Origin: Crateriforma conspicua
GTDB lineage: Bacteria > Planctomycetota > Planctomycetia > Pirellulales > Pirellulaceae
Assembly (NCBI RefSeq): GCF_007752935.1
Contig: NZ_CP036319.1
Coordinates: 3,348,001 to 3,412,000, forward strand
DNA: 64,000 nucleotides
Direction of reading: 5' to 3'
Position 1 is the first letter of the stretch, and each line of letters starts with the position of its first letter. A program made the position numbers and the translations under genes. Below, in pieces: positions 1 through 7,216 of the stretch. The notes beneath the pieces are model-generated. The model was not told the DNA's origin. It saw nothing but the letters and a program-made list of their open reading frames with translations, and did not search any database.

Positions 1-233
1 GTGACCGGGATTCCGTCGGGGAATGCAAAATCAAGTGATCGCCCTTGCCGGTCATGGACCGAGAAGGCCGTCGTATCAATGTCGCTGGCATACCCCAAAA
101 CGGCGAACGAAAGTTTTTCAGAGGGTGCCGCGATTAGAAACAACAGACAGGTGGCGAACCCAAGCAAGGTAAGCCACCACCAGCACGCCAGGACGAATTT
201 TAAGCATCGAAAAGAGAACGGCTTTGACGACAT
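1..233 (-). CDS. N-terminus of a membrane-anchored protein (partial)
   Basis: The gene starts at the ATG complementary to 231-233 and runs off the left edge, leaving 77 codons. A strong GGAGG ribosome binding site lies at complement 240-244, six bases from the ATG, which fixes the start. The protein opens with a short basic region (MSSKPFSFRCLKF) followed by one hydrophobic helix at about residues 12-33 that contains three consecutive tryptophans. The rest would lie outside the cytoplasm (GYASDIDTTAFSVHDRQG and onward). No family could be recognised from this fragment. A signal anchor or an uncleaved signal peptide is most likely. The gene points away from the mobile-element island that begins at about 370. 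Confidence 0.6.
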   Translation of the reverse strand, partial: MSSKPFSFRCLKFVLACWWWLTLLGFATCLLFLIAAPSEKLSFAVLGYASDIDTTAFSVHDRQGRSLDFAFPDGIPV

Positions 234-441
234 CGAGGACCTCCATTGGATTTATCGCTAAACGGTAAACTGGGGGATCGGTCTAGGCAATGTCCGATTT
301 ATTGTTTTGCGATAAAAACTTTGGTCGTGATTCGCACCCCATATCTCAAGCCTTCATCGGTCAATGCCGTCAGGATGCATCCGGAAACATCAGGATCGAG
401 CAGTTTTCCGATTGAACAACCCGCTGCATTCCGACGTGGGA

Positions 442-492
442 AGGCAAAAAAGACGCCTGACCCCTTTGTCTTGCTGACCCCTTTGTCTTGCT
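442..492 (+). repeat. REP-like motif with a 17-bp tandem duplication
   Basis: The 17-mer CTGACCCCTTTGTCTTG occurs twice back to back at 457-473 and 474-490. It is preceded by a small imperfect hairpin (AGGC at 442-445 with GCCT at 455-458). The same core is found at about 3113-3130, 4742-4761 (inverted) and 7122-7192. Here the repeat lies exactly where the IS4 transposase loses its normal C-terminus. Confidence 0.7.
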
Positions 493-1467
493 CATCTCGT
501 AGGTCCGTTTGTTCGGTTGACCCCCGGTGTAGATCAGGATCAGCAGGCAAGCGATGATGGCTAAGTACATTTGAATCTCGACGCCTGCCGGCTTGGTGCT
601 CAGTAGATGCCGACAGCCCAGAAGCTGTTTGATCATTCGGAAGAACAGTTCGATGAGCCAGCGAAGCCGGTAGGCTTCGGCAATCAGTTCCGCCGGAACG
701 TCCATTAAGTTCGTGACCAATCGCAGTCGACCATCGCAGTGAGAGCCTTTGCTGCCAGTGCGGACATGCGGCGGGACTTCGATTTCGATGTAACGAACCG
801 GATGATCGCTTGCGACCGTTTTGCGGTTGCTGGTGTGAGCTCCCAAAACGACTTCTCGGTCGATGCGGACACCGGCGTCGCGATCTGCTGCGGTTAGGTC
901 TCGCTCACAAAGGATCTTCGGCGTGCTGTTGTCGCGGGCTCGGCAAATGTAGCTGCTTCGGGCGGCGTTGATTTGGTTGAACAATTCAAACTTGGCATAC
1001 CCACGATCAATCACATAGCAGCGATCTGGTTGCAAGACGGAAGCCAGGACTGCCTTTTCGTCATCTTTCCCCTTGGGCTTGGCTGGCGTGGCATCGATTC
1101 GCTCGGGGATTCCGCGAAGGATCTCGAAATGAGTGTGCATGCGGTATCCATCAACCGACCTACCTTTAGTCGTTCCGCCTGCCTTATCAGGCAGCCAAGC
1201 CAAAGATGCCACACGCACGGCCGTCTTGAAGACGCTGCCATCGACGGCGGTGAGTTGATGTCCGATCACATCAAACTTCGATGGGTCGGCCGAGGGCACT
1301 TCGGTAGCAAGCTCCGCGGCGATCTTCTTGAGCGGCTCGGGGTCAAAGATGCTCACCGACTCGGAGAGCGATCCCAGCGAAGCTCGCCCGACGCCGAACT
1401 TCTTCTGGACATCTTTGAGTGTGCTGGCTTGCTGTAGTCCACGAAGCGATGTCAGGATCGGATTGAA

Positions 1468-1495
1468 CATCTGGAATGCCCCCATTTCCTGATCC
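1468..1495. repeat. Target-site copy CATC plus left terminal inverted repeat of the IS3-family element
   Basis: CATC at 1468-1471 is the left copy of the 4-bp target duplication. The element starts at 1472 with TGGAATGCCCCCATTTCCTG. This matches imperfectly the reverse complement of the other end, TGGCGTGCTCCCCAAAAACT, sharing the TGG, TGC and CCCCA blocks and a later TCC. Confidence 0.85.
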
Positions 1496-1499
1496 ACGG

Positions 1500-2369
1500 T
1501 TATGAGAGTACGGGTTGGTTAAACGATTCCACAGTGGGCTGCTTCCGCGAAGGGAGCGCAGCGAACGAAGCGGAAGCAGCCCACTGTGAAGCAAACTCCG
1601 CTGGGGCCATTCCACCGATGCCGCTGTGCGGACGTCGATGGTTGTACGTTTGACGCCATGACTCAATGATCGACTGTGCCTCGGACAAGCTGCTGAACAG
1701 CTCGCACGATAAACACTCATCGCGAAGCCTGCTGTGGAAGCTTTCGACGTAGCCGTTCTGCCAGGGACTGCCCGGTTCGATGTAGGAAGTCCCCACCTCA
1801 ATGAAGTCCAGAAAGGAGCGGACCGCCTTGCTGATGAACTCCGGGCCATTGTCGCTGCGGATGAACGACGGGATGCCGCGGCTGACGAATAAGTCGCTCA
1901 ACAGCGCCACCAAATCGTCGCCGGTGAACTTTCGACCCACTTCCAGTGCAATGCACTCACGAGTGAACTCGTCGATCAGAGAGAGGATCTTCAACGAGCG
2001 ACCGTCTTCGGTTCGATCAAAGATGAAGTCGACCGACCAAACGTGATTGGGGTACTCGGCCGATCGACGAATGACGCCGCCTTCGGAGTTACCCAATCGT
2101 CGCTTTTTCGCCTTTTTGACCGGCACCTTGAGACCTTGTTGTTTCCAGAGTCGGTGGATTCGTTTGAAGTTCACACGCCAGCCTTCCTGCCGCAGAAGAC
2201 GAGTGATGCGTCGATAGCCATAGCGAGGAAACTCGCTGACGAGTTCCAGTATTCGAGCAACCAGACGTGGTTCGTCTTCTTTTGCGTTTGGCCGGTATCG
2301 TTGGCTACTTCGCGATTGGCCGAGCGTCCTGCAAGCCCGACGCTCCGAGACGCCGAAGCAACTCTGCAA
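1500..2369 (-). CDS. IS3-family OrfB, DDE integrase part of the transposase
   Basis: This is the catalytic half of the transposase. It has an HTH_21-like region (RYGYRRITRLLRQEGW) and an rve integrase core with D114 (WSVDF), D173 (RSDNGPEF) and E209 (NGYVESFHSRLRDE), counted from the TTG at 2369. The D-E spacing of 35 residues is typical of IS3. The frame is open upstream of the TTG as LSPTRRREAACK, the usual IS407 OrfB beginning. The natural product is therefore probably an OrfAB fusion made by -1 frameshifting from OrfA rather than a protein started at TTG. The stop codon at 1500-1502 lies close to the element's left end. Confidence 0.92.
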   Translation of the reverse strand: MQSCFGVSERRACRTLGQSRSSQRYRPNAKEDEPRLVARILELVSEFPRYGYRRITRLLRQEGWRVNFKRIHRLWKQQGLKVPVKKAKKRRLGNSEGGVIRRSAEYPNHVWSVDFIFDRTEDGRSLKILSLIDEFTRECIALEVGRKFTGDDLVALLSDLFVSRGIPSFIRSDNGPEFISKAVRSFLDFIEVGTSYIEPGSPWQNGYVESFHSRLRDECLSCELFSSLSEAQSIIESWRQTYNHRRPHSGIGGMAPAEFASQWAASASFAALPSRKQPTVESFNQPVLS

Positions 2370-2401
2370 CTTGCAGGCTGCTTCACGGCGACGCGTCGGG
2401 C

Positions 2402-2686
2402 TTAGAAGTTTCCCTCGGCGATCACCTTGAGCATTCGCTTATCGAGTTCTGCTTCGGCCAGCAGTTCTTTGAGCTTCTGGTTCTCGATTTCGAGTTCGCG
2501 AAGCCGTCGAGCCTCATCGGACTTCATGCCGCCGTACTGCTTCTTCCATCGCATCCAGGTCGATTCAACAATCCCAAGCTTCTGGTACACCTCCGCCAGG
2601 CTCTTGCCGGCGGCCAACATGGCTTCACCCGCGGCGATCGCCTTGACGATCTGTTCGGGCTTACGTCGCTTTCGTGCTTGTTTCAT
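2402..2686 (-). CDS. IS3-family OrfA, DNA-binding helix-turn-helix part of the transposase
   Basis: The protein has 94 residues. The start is the ATG at 2686 (MKQARKRRKPEQIVK), preceded by AAGGAGA about eight bases upstream; a longer in-frame start at 2728 lacks such a site. It has a basic N-terminus, an HTH_Tnp_1-like helix-turn-helix (SLAEVYQKLGIVESTWMRWK) and then a leucine-zipper-like coiled coil (LRELEIENQKLKELLAEAEL). In IS3 elements this protein binds the element ends. It ends VIAEGNF, just after the slippery site used to read on into OrfB. Confidence 0.9.
   Translation of the reverse strand: MKQARKRRKPEQIVKAIAAGEAMLAAGKSLAEVYQKLGIVESTWMRWKKQYGGMKSDEARRLRELEIENQKLKELLAEAELDKRMLKVIAEGNF
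2408..2414 (-). promoter_or_regulatory. Programmed -1 frameshift heptamer G GGA AAC
   Basis: Read on the minus strand, the last OrfA codons are GAG GGA AAC TTC TAA. The heptamer GGGAAAC fits the X-XXY-YYZ rule for -1 slippage in the OrfA frame. A -1 shift gives GGG AAA CTT CTA AGC and continues directly into the OrfB frame (GKLLSPTRRR). This is the standard way IS3 elements make the OrfAB transposase. No downstream stimulatory structure was modelled. Confidence 0.75.
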
Positions 2687-2736
2687 CTCGAGAGTCTCCT
2701 TGGCCGTTATTGGCCAGTACACTCTCATAACTTATG

Positions 2737-2764
2737 GACCAGTTTTTGGGGAGCACGCCACATC
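2737..2764. repeat. Right terminal inverted repeat of the IS3-family element plus target-site copy CATC
   Basis: The element ends at 2760 in GCACGCCA, the complement of TGGCGTGC. The second CATC target copy follows at 2761-2764. The next bases continue the interrupted IS4 transposase frame. Confidence 0.85.
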
Positions 2765-2997
2765 CACATAAGAACTAGCACGCCGTACTGGTCCATGTGC
2801 AAATCACGATTGCAGGATTTGTCGCGTGCAGTACCGATCTCGTGCAGGGAATCCAACAGTGGCCGGATCTTCTTGAAGAACTTCAGGCCCTGCAGTTCCG
2901 CGGCGCGAATATCAGGCGAGTCTTCCGAGGCCGCATCCCTGTCGCTGCCGAGGCTCTCGGTCGTTGGGCTTCGTTGTTTAGGGGGTCGGTTCGGCAC

Positions 2998-3313
2998 TGA
3001 CTCATCCGCTGCGTGTCAAACTGGCGGAACATCCGCCAAATTTGAATGCTTGCGCAATCGCCGTGCCAAAAGTCGTTAAAATTCAATGCGCAACTTTCGT
3101 GCCGAACAGTATTGCGCCTGACCCCTTTGGATTGCTGATGTATCGTGAGCTAGAAACACCGGTACCTCCGTCAATATAGTTTGCATCCAGTGGATTTTGC
3201 GAAGACTTCGCGTCGCTGCGCGAGGTTTGTCGCGGGCATTGGACCTGCTTCGCCGCGCACGCGAAACGCGGCGAGCGTTAGATTTCTCTTTGGAATTGTC
3301 GAGGCACTAGACA
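2998..3313. other. Non-coding gap upstream of the IS4 remnant, with one repeat copy and a hairpin
   Basis: No convincing gene was seen. GCGCCTGACCCCTTTGGATT at 3115-3134 is a copy of the short repeat core, in the same orientation as the copies at 442-492. A perfect 7-bp stem, CGCCGCG at 3251-3257 with CGCGGCG at 3267-3273, has a 9-base loop. It is followed by a T-rich but interrupted stretch, so it could be a weak rightward terminator or simply a palindrome. Confidence 0.5.
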
Positions 3314-4339
3314 TTGAACATATGCCAACGACGGATTCACGTCGCTATCTGCGTGTCCATGAGTTGGTTCGCGACGACGAAATGTCGCGCAGACGACGAT
3401 GAGTACGCACTGGCCGGCCTTAGGTTTGACACGCCCTCGGCTGAACAAACGGATAAGGTCATGGAAGATCTCCAGGATCTCGACGTTGCACCGGCAGAGT
3501 CCGATTCGTTTTGCGTATTGGCGCGCGGCTTAACATCAATGTCCGGAAAAGTTCGTGGCGAAGCGGTGGCCAAGCTCACTCAGTTCGCGTTTCTGATTGC
3601 GGAAAACTCGGCAACACGCAGACGTCGCTATCTGAGCGTAGAGAGTATTGTCTTTTCTGACGGTAAGCCTGCTAGTGCCAATGGTACTGCAGGCGGAATT
3701 GCACCGGTAAGGCCTCGAAACACGGTTTTGGACCTGCTAATCGACGGATCGACGGAACCGCCAACTTACGTGCTTCATGATGGAGCAGGAAGGCAAGTGC
3801 GAGACATCCCAATTGACCCAAAGCTGCGTTTCGCAAGCAGAACCCTGTTCGACCCTCTGATAGCTTCGGTAAATCCCGTGCCAGTTATCGCACGGCGTGG
3901 GCTTTCGATCGAATGGCAACGTTTTTCGCGAAAGCTCCTGCATGGCTACGCTCCGCGTGGATCAGGTCATGCGGTTCGGTTCGTGTTTCCGGACAAGAAT
4001 ACTCTTATCGAGTCAGAAGCGACGACTGGAACGTACAAGGATATCTTGTTTGCAAATGATGTTCCTGTACTAACTGAACACTCTACGGGACCGGTTCCAG
4101 CCCATATGAGTGTCGACAGTCGGAGAATTAGTTCGCGTACCCGCACCGAGTGGAAGGAATTTCCACCATCCTTCGTGCGGCCGTCAAAGTTGCGTGCTGT
4201 GCGTATCTCGGATCGCAATCCCAGCGAAGTGGAAGCTGAATTTGTTTGGCTATTCAACGAGCGGGTCGACGATACTGTTTTTGACGCAAGCTCTGTTGGT
4301 GAGCTTCATTTCGGCATCTTTTCGGATCACTTCGACTGA
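3314..4339 (+). CDS. Hypothetical secreted protein inside the mobile-element island
   Basis: The protein has 341 residues and no family was recognised. The longest frame begins at a TTG (3314) with GAGG about nine bases upstream. The N-terminus (RIHVAICVSMSWFATTKCRA) looks like a weak signal peptide followed by an acidic DDDE. An ATG at 3359 is an alternative start. The body is a soluble mixed alpha/beta type without cysteine pairs, low-complexity stretches or obvious catalytic motifs. By eye the GC content is lower than in the chromosomal genes further right. Together with its position between IS remnants and a group II intron, this suggests acquired DNA. It stands alone, with repeat-bearing non-coding DNA on both sides. 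Confidence 0.6.
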   Translation: MNICQRRIHVAICVSMSWFATTKCRADDDEYALAGLRFDTPSAEQTDKVMEDLQDLDVAPAESDSFCVLARGLTSMSGKVRGEAVAKLTQFAFLIAENSATRRRRYLSVESIVFSDGKPASANGTAGGIAPVRPRNTVLDLLIDGSTEPPTYVLHDGAGRQVRDIPIDPKLRFASRTLFDPLIASVNPVPVIARRGLSIEWQRFSRKLLHGYAPRGSGHAVRFVFPDKNTLIESEATTGTYKDILFANDVPVLTEHSTGPVPAHMSVDSRRISSRTRTEWKEFPPSFVRPSKLRAVRISDRNPSEVEAEFVWLFNERVDDTVFDASSVGELHFGIFSDHFD

Positions 4340-4473
4340 GGTCGTGTGCGGTCGCGGGAGTGTTCTGGGCTCTTTCGCCGAATCAGTGGTCCAATTTGAG
4401 GTTGAGCAGCCGAGCGAATGCCACTCCCTCCGGCCTCTCCCACAAAGGCAGTCGCTGTGCTCCGTCTGCACCA

Positions 4474-4523
4474 GCCATCGGTCGCCCAGTCGCTTCGCTC
4501 GAACAGGGCGAGCGACCGATGGC
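4474..4523. repeat. Perfect 11-bp inverted repeat
   Basis: GCCATCGGTCG at 4474-4484 pairs with CGACCGATGGC at 4513-4523 around a 28-base centre that itself holds CGCTTCGCTCG and GGGCGAGCG. It is not followed by a T-run in either direction. It may be a REP-type palindrome or a decayed end of a mobile element. Confidence 0.55.
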
Positions 4524-4741
4524 CGCTCCAACGAAGGCGGCTCGGACCAGTTTTGACTCAAAAGTGCATCTCTTCAGCGAATCGATTATAGATGTTGTTG
4601 TTCAAGCAGCAACCATTTCGGAATGCATCAAAGAGATGCACCTCAAAACTATCCTCAACCACGTCGAAAAGCAGAATTATGCGGTGTGGGCATTCATGCG
4701 GATTCCACGCTGTCGATCCGAGTTCAATCCGAGTTTTGAGT

Positions 4742-4761
4742 GAGCAAGACAAAGGGGGCAG
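4742..4761 (-). repeat. Inverted copy of the CTGACCCCTTTGTCTTG repeat
   Basis: On the plus strand the sequence is GAGCAAGACAAAGGGGGCAG. This is the reverse complement of the motif at 474-493 with one mismatch (GGGG-T to GGGG-G). It shares the flanking GAGCAAGAC, so the repeated unit is longer than the CTGACCCC core. Confidence 0.65.
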
Positions 4762-5130
4762 GGAGTGCCGGGATAAAACCGGTTTGGAATAGAAAGTGAG
4801 AGTCTTTTACGAAGAAGGTTTAGCCAACTGCTTCGGCCCCTGCCGGAGGTGCGATGAAGGTAACGACGTCGTGCTGAGCATCCGATCCGGGGGAAACGTA
4901 GGCCAGCTATTGAGCTCCGGAATCTTTATGCTTCCGTGTGCCGACTTTGTCCTGACAAGGGGAAGGCAACATCGGGTCGATCGCTACTTGGGCGAGATCG
5001 ATGCGAACACGGCGGAGTCTGTGAACCTGTGCATGCGTGGACATTCCAAACGCGAGAACCGGGAGATCCCATCGGTGGCCAGGCAGCAAGCTTGGTCCGG
5101 TCAGGGAACCACTCAGTGGGAAAGCCTGAC

Positions 5131-6624
5131 ATGAACGCCGATGGGAAGTCAGACGGCTTCGTAGTACCGCCGACTCGGATGAACAACGCGGGGGCTGAAC
5201 CCTCGGCGGAGTCCGCCGAGGGAAGGGAGCCGACGAAGAAGAACGCAGATCAAACCGACGTGTCCCGCGCACCGAAGCGGAAACGTGGCAGGTCTTACGG
5301 TTTGGCAGGCGTGCGTGAGACGGCTCGGGCGCAGCCCGAGTTGAAGTTCACGTCGTTGCTGCATCACGTCAACGAGAACCTGTTGACCGAAGCCTTCTTC
5401 GATTTGAAGAAGACCGCGGCGGTGGGCGTCGATGTAGTGACGTGGCACGACTACGAACAGGGCCTGGAAGATCGCATCGCCGATCTTCACGGTCGCGTTC
5501 ATCGGGGAAGCTACCGAGCAAAGCCTTCGAAGAGAATCTACATCACCAAAGCCGATGGGCGCGAGCGTCCAATCGGGATTGCTTCGCTGGAGGACAAGGT
5601 CGTCCAGAAAGCGGTCGGTTGGGTTTTGCAGTGCATCTACGAGCAGGACTTTCTCGGCTTCAGCTATGGCTTCCGGCCCGGAAGGAGTCAGCACAAGGCG
5701 CTCGATGCGCTCAGTGTTGCTTTGACGAGCAAGAAGGTGAACTGGGTATTGGACGCCGATGTGAAAGGTTTCTTTGACAACATGAACCATGACTGGTTGA
5801 TGAAGTTTCTGGAACACCGCATCGCGGACAAACGTGTGCTCCGTTTGATCGGCAAATGGCTTCGTGCCGGTGTCAGTGATGACGGGGAGTGGTCCGAGAC
5901 GAAGGTGGGGACGCCACAGGTAGCGGTGATTTCCCCGCTGCTTGCGAACATATACCTTCACTACGTCTTAGACCTCTGGATTCAAAGCTGGCGTAATCGT
6001 CGCGGTCGTGGCGACATGGTCATCATACGCTTCGCGGATGATTTCGTTGTCGGGTTTCAGCACAAGTACGAGGCCGAAGCGTTCCTGGAAGAACTTCGAG
6101 AACGTTTTGCCAAGTTCAGTCTGGAGCTTCACGGCCAAAAGACTCGGCTGATTGAGTTCGGTCGGTTCGCCATGAGCAACCGCAAAGAGCGCGGGGAGGG
6201 TCGACCGGAAACGTTCGACTTTCTCGGCTTTACGCACCGCTGTGATGTGACCCGGTCACATGGCTGGTTCACGATCCGTCGCGAGACGATCGCCAAGCGA
6301 ATGCGTGCAACGCTTGCGGCGATCAAGGCGAAACTGCGTCAGCGTCGGCATTGGCCGGTGGGCGTCGTTGGTAGGTGGCTAGCCCGAGTCATGCGTGGCT
6401 GGCTGAACTACCACGCGGTGCCGGGGAACATGGTCCGGTTGCAACAGTTTCGCAATGAAGTCGCTAAGCTTTGGCTTGCCGTGCTTCGTCGCCGAAGCCA
6501 ACGCAGCACGTGGACATGGACTCGAATGCAACGTCTAGCACGCAAGCATCTGCCAACACCGAGAATCTTACACAGCTACCCTCAGCAAAACTTTCACACC
6601 CGATTCGACGTAGGAGCCGGATGA
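5131..6624 (+). CDS. ltrA: Group II intron reverse transcriptase/maturase
   Basis: The protein has 497 residues from the ATG at 5131. The open frame extends upstream to 4936 but that part lies in the RNA domains. The order is a basic N-terminus, an RT domain with fingers (SKRIYITKADGRERPIGI), FSYGFRPGRS, the first catalytic Asp in VLDADVKGFFD, and the active-site FADD with D303-D304. A thumb and maturase X domain (RGWLNYHAVPGN) follows. No HNH endonuclease domain is present, so target-primed synthesis would need another primer. One oddity: the usual RT motif GT-x-QGG-x-ISPLLANIYL reads GTPQVAVISPLLANIYL here, with valine at 264 where glycine is normally found. This may weaken the polymerase. 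The stop codon falls inside domain V. Confidence 0.9.
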   Translation: MNADGKSDGFVVPPTRMNNAGAEPSAESAEGREPTKKNADQTDVSRAPKRKRGRSYGLAGVRETARAQPELKFTSLLHHVNENLLTEAFFDLKKTAAVGVDVVTWHDYEQGLEDRIADLHGRVHRGSYRAKPSKRIYITKADGRERPIGIASLEDKVVQKAVGWVLQCIYEQDFLGFSYGFRPGRSQHKALDALSVALTSKKVNWVLDADVKGFFDNMNHDWLMKFLEHRIADKRVLRLIGKWLRAGVSDDGEWSETKVGTPQVAVISPLLANIYLHYVLDLWIQSWRNRRGRGDMVIIRFADDFVVGFQHKYEAEAFLEELRERFAKFSLELHGQKTRLIEFGRFAMSNRKERGEGRPETFDFLGFTHRCDVTRSHGWFTIRRETIAKRMRATLAAIKAKLRQRRHWPVGVVGRWLARVMRGWLNYHAVPGNMVRLQQFRNEVAKLWLAVLRRRSQRSTWTWTRMQRLARKHLPTPRILHSYPQQNFHTRFDVGAG

Positions 6625-6680
6625 GGTAGACACTCAAGTCCGGATCTGTGCGGGGGGCGGCTGGCAACAGCCGTCCCTAC
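6614..6680 (+). ncRNA. Group II intron domains V and VI
   Basis: GAGCCGGATGAGG opens a hairpin that closes with CAAGTCCGGATCTGTG, the recognisable shape of bacterial domain V. The next hairpin, GGGGGCGGCTG-GCAA-CAGCCGTCCC, is domain VI and ends in CTAC, the expected -AY end of a group II intron. The maturase stop codon at 6622-6624 overlaps the start of domain V. Confidence 0.75.
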
Positions 6681-7216
6681 CGCGATCGTCTTTGACAAGT
6701 GATCCAGCCGGAGCATTAGTGTGCAACGATGCTTGATGAAGCTGCGGCGAGGCGGCATTGTCGGTGGGCGGCCAAGACGCACGCTTTGCGTTCGGGACGA
6801 TACCAGGCACATGCCACGAGGAGATTTGGTAGGCCGTGCCAAACGCAACGCAATTCCGGCGGAGACGTCGTGATTTAGGGTTCGGCGGTTGTTTCTGTAG
6901 TGCTTCGTCGCTGCGCTCCGCGAACCGGCGTACGTTGAGACTGGGTATGGAGAGCAATACCGGGGATGATTCGTCCCGTAGCTGGATGCGCCAGCATTCA
7001 GGCACCACCCCTTCCGTCGGTCCCGCACATCACGCCCTGTCTCCACCACAACACGCTTCAAGGAGCGATCGATATCGGTGTCTCTTGTGACGAGTACGAC
7101 TCTCTAGGCTTGTCAACCCGCAGGCGTCACCGCAACAAAGACGCCTGACCCCTTTTAGGCGTCGGCCGCAACAAAGACGCCTGACCCCTTTTGGAGCGGT
7201 CATCGGTTCGAAGCCG
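6681..7216. other. Non-coding stretch downstream of the intron
   Basis: No convincing gene was seen; frames on both strands are short and have no protein-like features. The right end carries the tandem repeat at 7122-7192, next to the stop codon of the giant surface protein gene. Confidence 0.5.
7122..7192 (+). repeat. Two tandem hairpin repeats ending in CTGACCCCTTTT
   Basis: Unit 1 (7122-7156) and unit 2 (7157-7192) are nearly identical. Each has a perfect 7-bp stem, AGGCGTC with GACGCCT, an 11-12 base loop ending GCAACAAA, and the tail GACCCCTTTT. The hairpin plus T-run could stop transcription from the left. The same tail recurs at 442-492 and 3115-3134, so a REP-type mobile repeat is the better explanation. 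The units lie 25 bases past the end of the leftward surface-protein gene. Confidence 0.75.

Larger units (their letters stand above)
1472..2760 (-). mobile_element. Complete IS3-family (IS407-like) insertion sequence, 1289 bp
   Basis: The boundaries are set by three agreeing signals. First, CATC is duplicated at 1468-1471 and 2761-2764. Second, imperfect inverted repeats start TGGAATGCCCCC and TGGCGTGCTCCCC. Third, removing the element with one CATC copy restores the reading frame of the IS4 transposase exactly. A 4-bp duplication and an OrfA of the YGGM / LKELLAEAELD type fit the IS407 group. Both orfs look intact, so the element could still be mobile. It must be younger than the IS4 copy it entered. 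Confidence 0.9.
370..2997 (-). pseudogene. IS4-family transposase, interrupted by an IS3-family element and damaged at its C-terminus
   Basis: Joining complement 2997-2761 to complement 1467-370 restores one frame of about 444 codons. The first piece ends in LVLMWM and the second begins FNPILTSLRG, as in intact IS4-type transposases. The IS4 family signature Y-x2-R-x3-E-x6-K is present (YRLRWLIELFFRMIK), and candidate catalytic Asp residues sit in AVDGSVF and YVIDRGY. The start is a GTG at 2997. Two lesions are visible. The first is insertion of the element at 1472-2760. The second is loss of the natural C-terminus after KRTYEM (about position 493), where the frame reads into a copy of the CTGACCCC repeat and then unrelated sequence. 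The gene should be dead. No terminal repeats of the IS4 element itself could be assigned. Confidence 0.88.
4340..4848. other. Non-coding stretch between the hypothetical gene and the group II intron
   Basis: No gene was recognised. The stretch holds a perfect 11-bp inverted repeat (4474-4523) and an inverted copy of the short repeat (4742-4761). The final bases (GGCCCCTGCCGGAG) would be the 5' exon of the intron. Confidence 0.5.
4849..6680 (+). mobile_element. Group II intron with reverse transcriptase/maturase ORF
   Basis: The 5' end is placed at the GTGCG at 4849-4853, matching the usual GUGYG start. The 3' end follows domains V and VI and ends CCGTCCCTAC at 6680. Between them lie the structured 5' domains and the maturase gene, which starts at 5131 inside what should be domain IV. 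The total is about 1.83 kb. The intron sits in non-coding DNA rather than in a gene. The 3' end is better supported than the 5' end, because domain V is recognisable and GTGCG is short. Confidence 0.75.
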
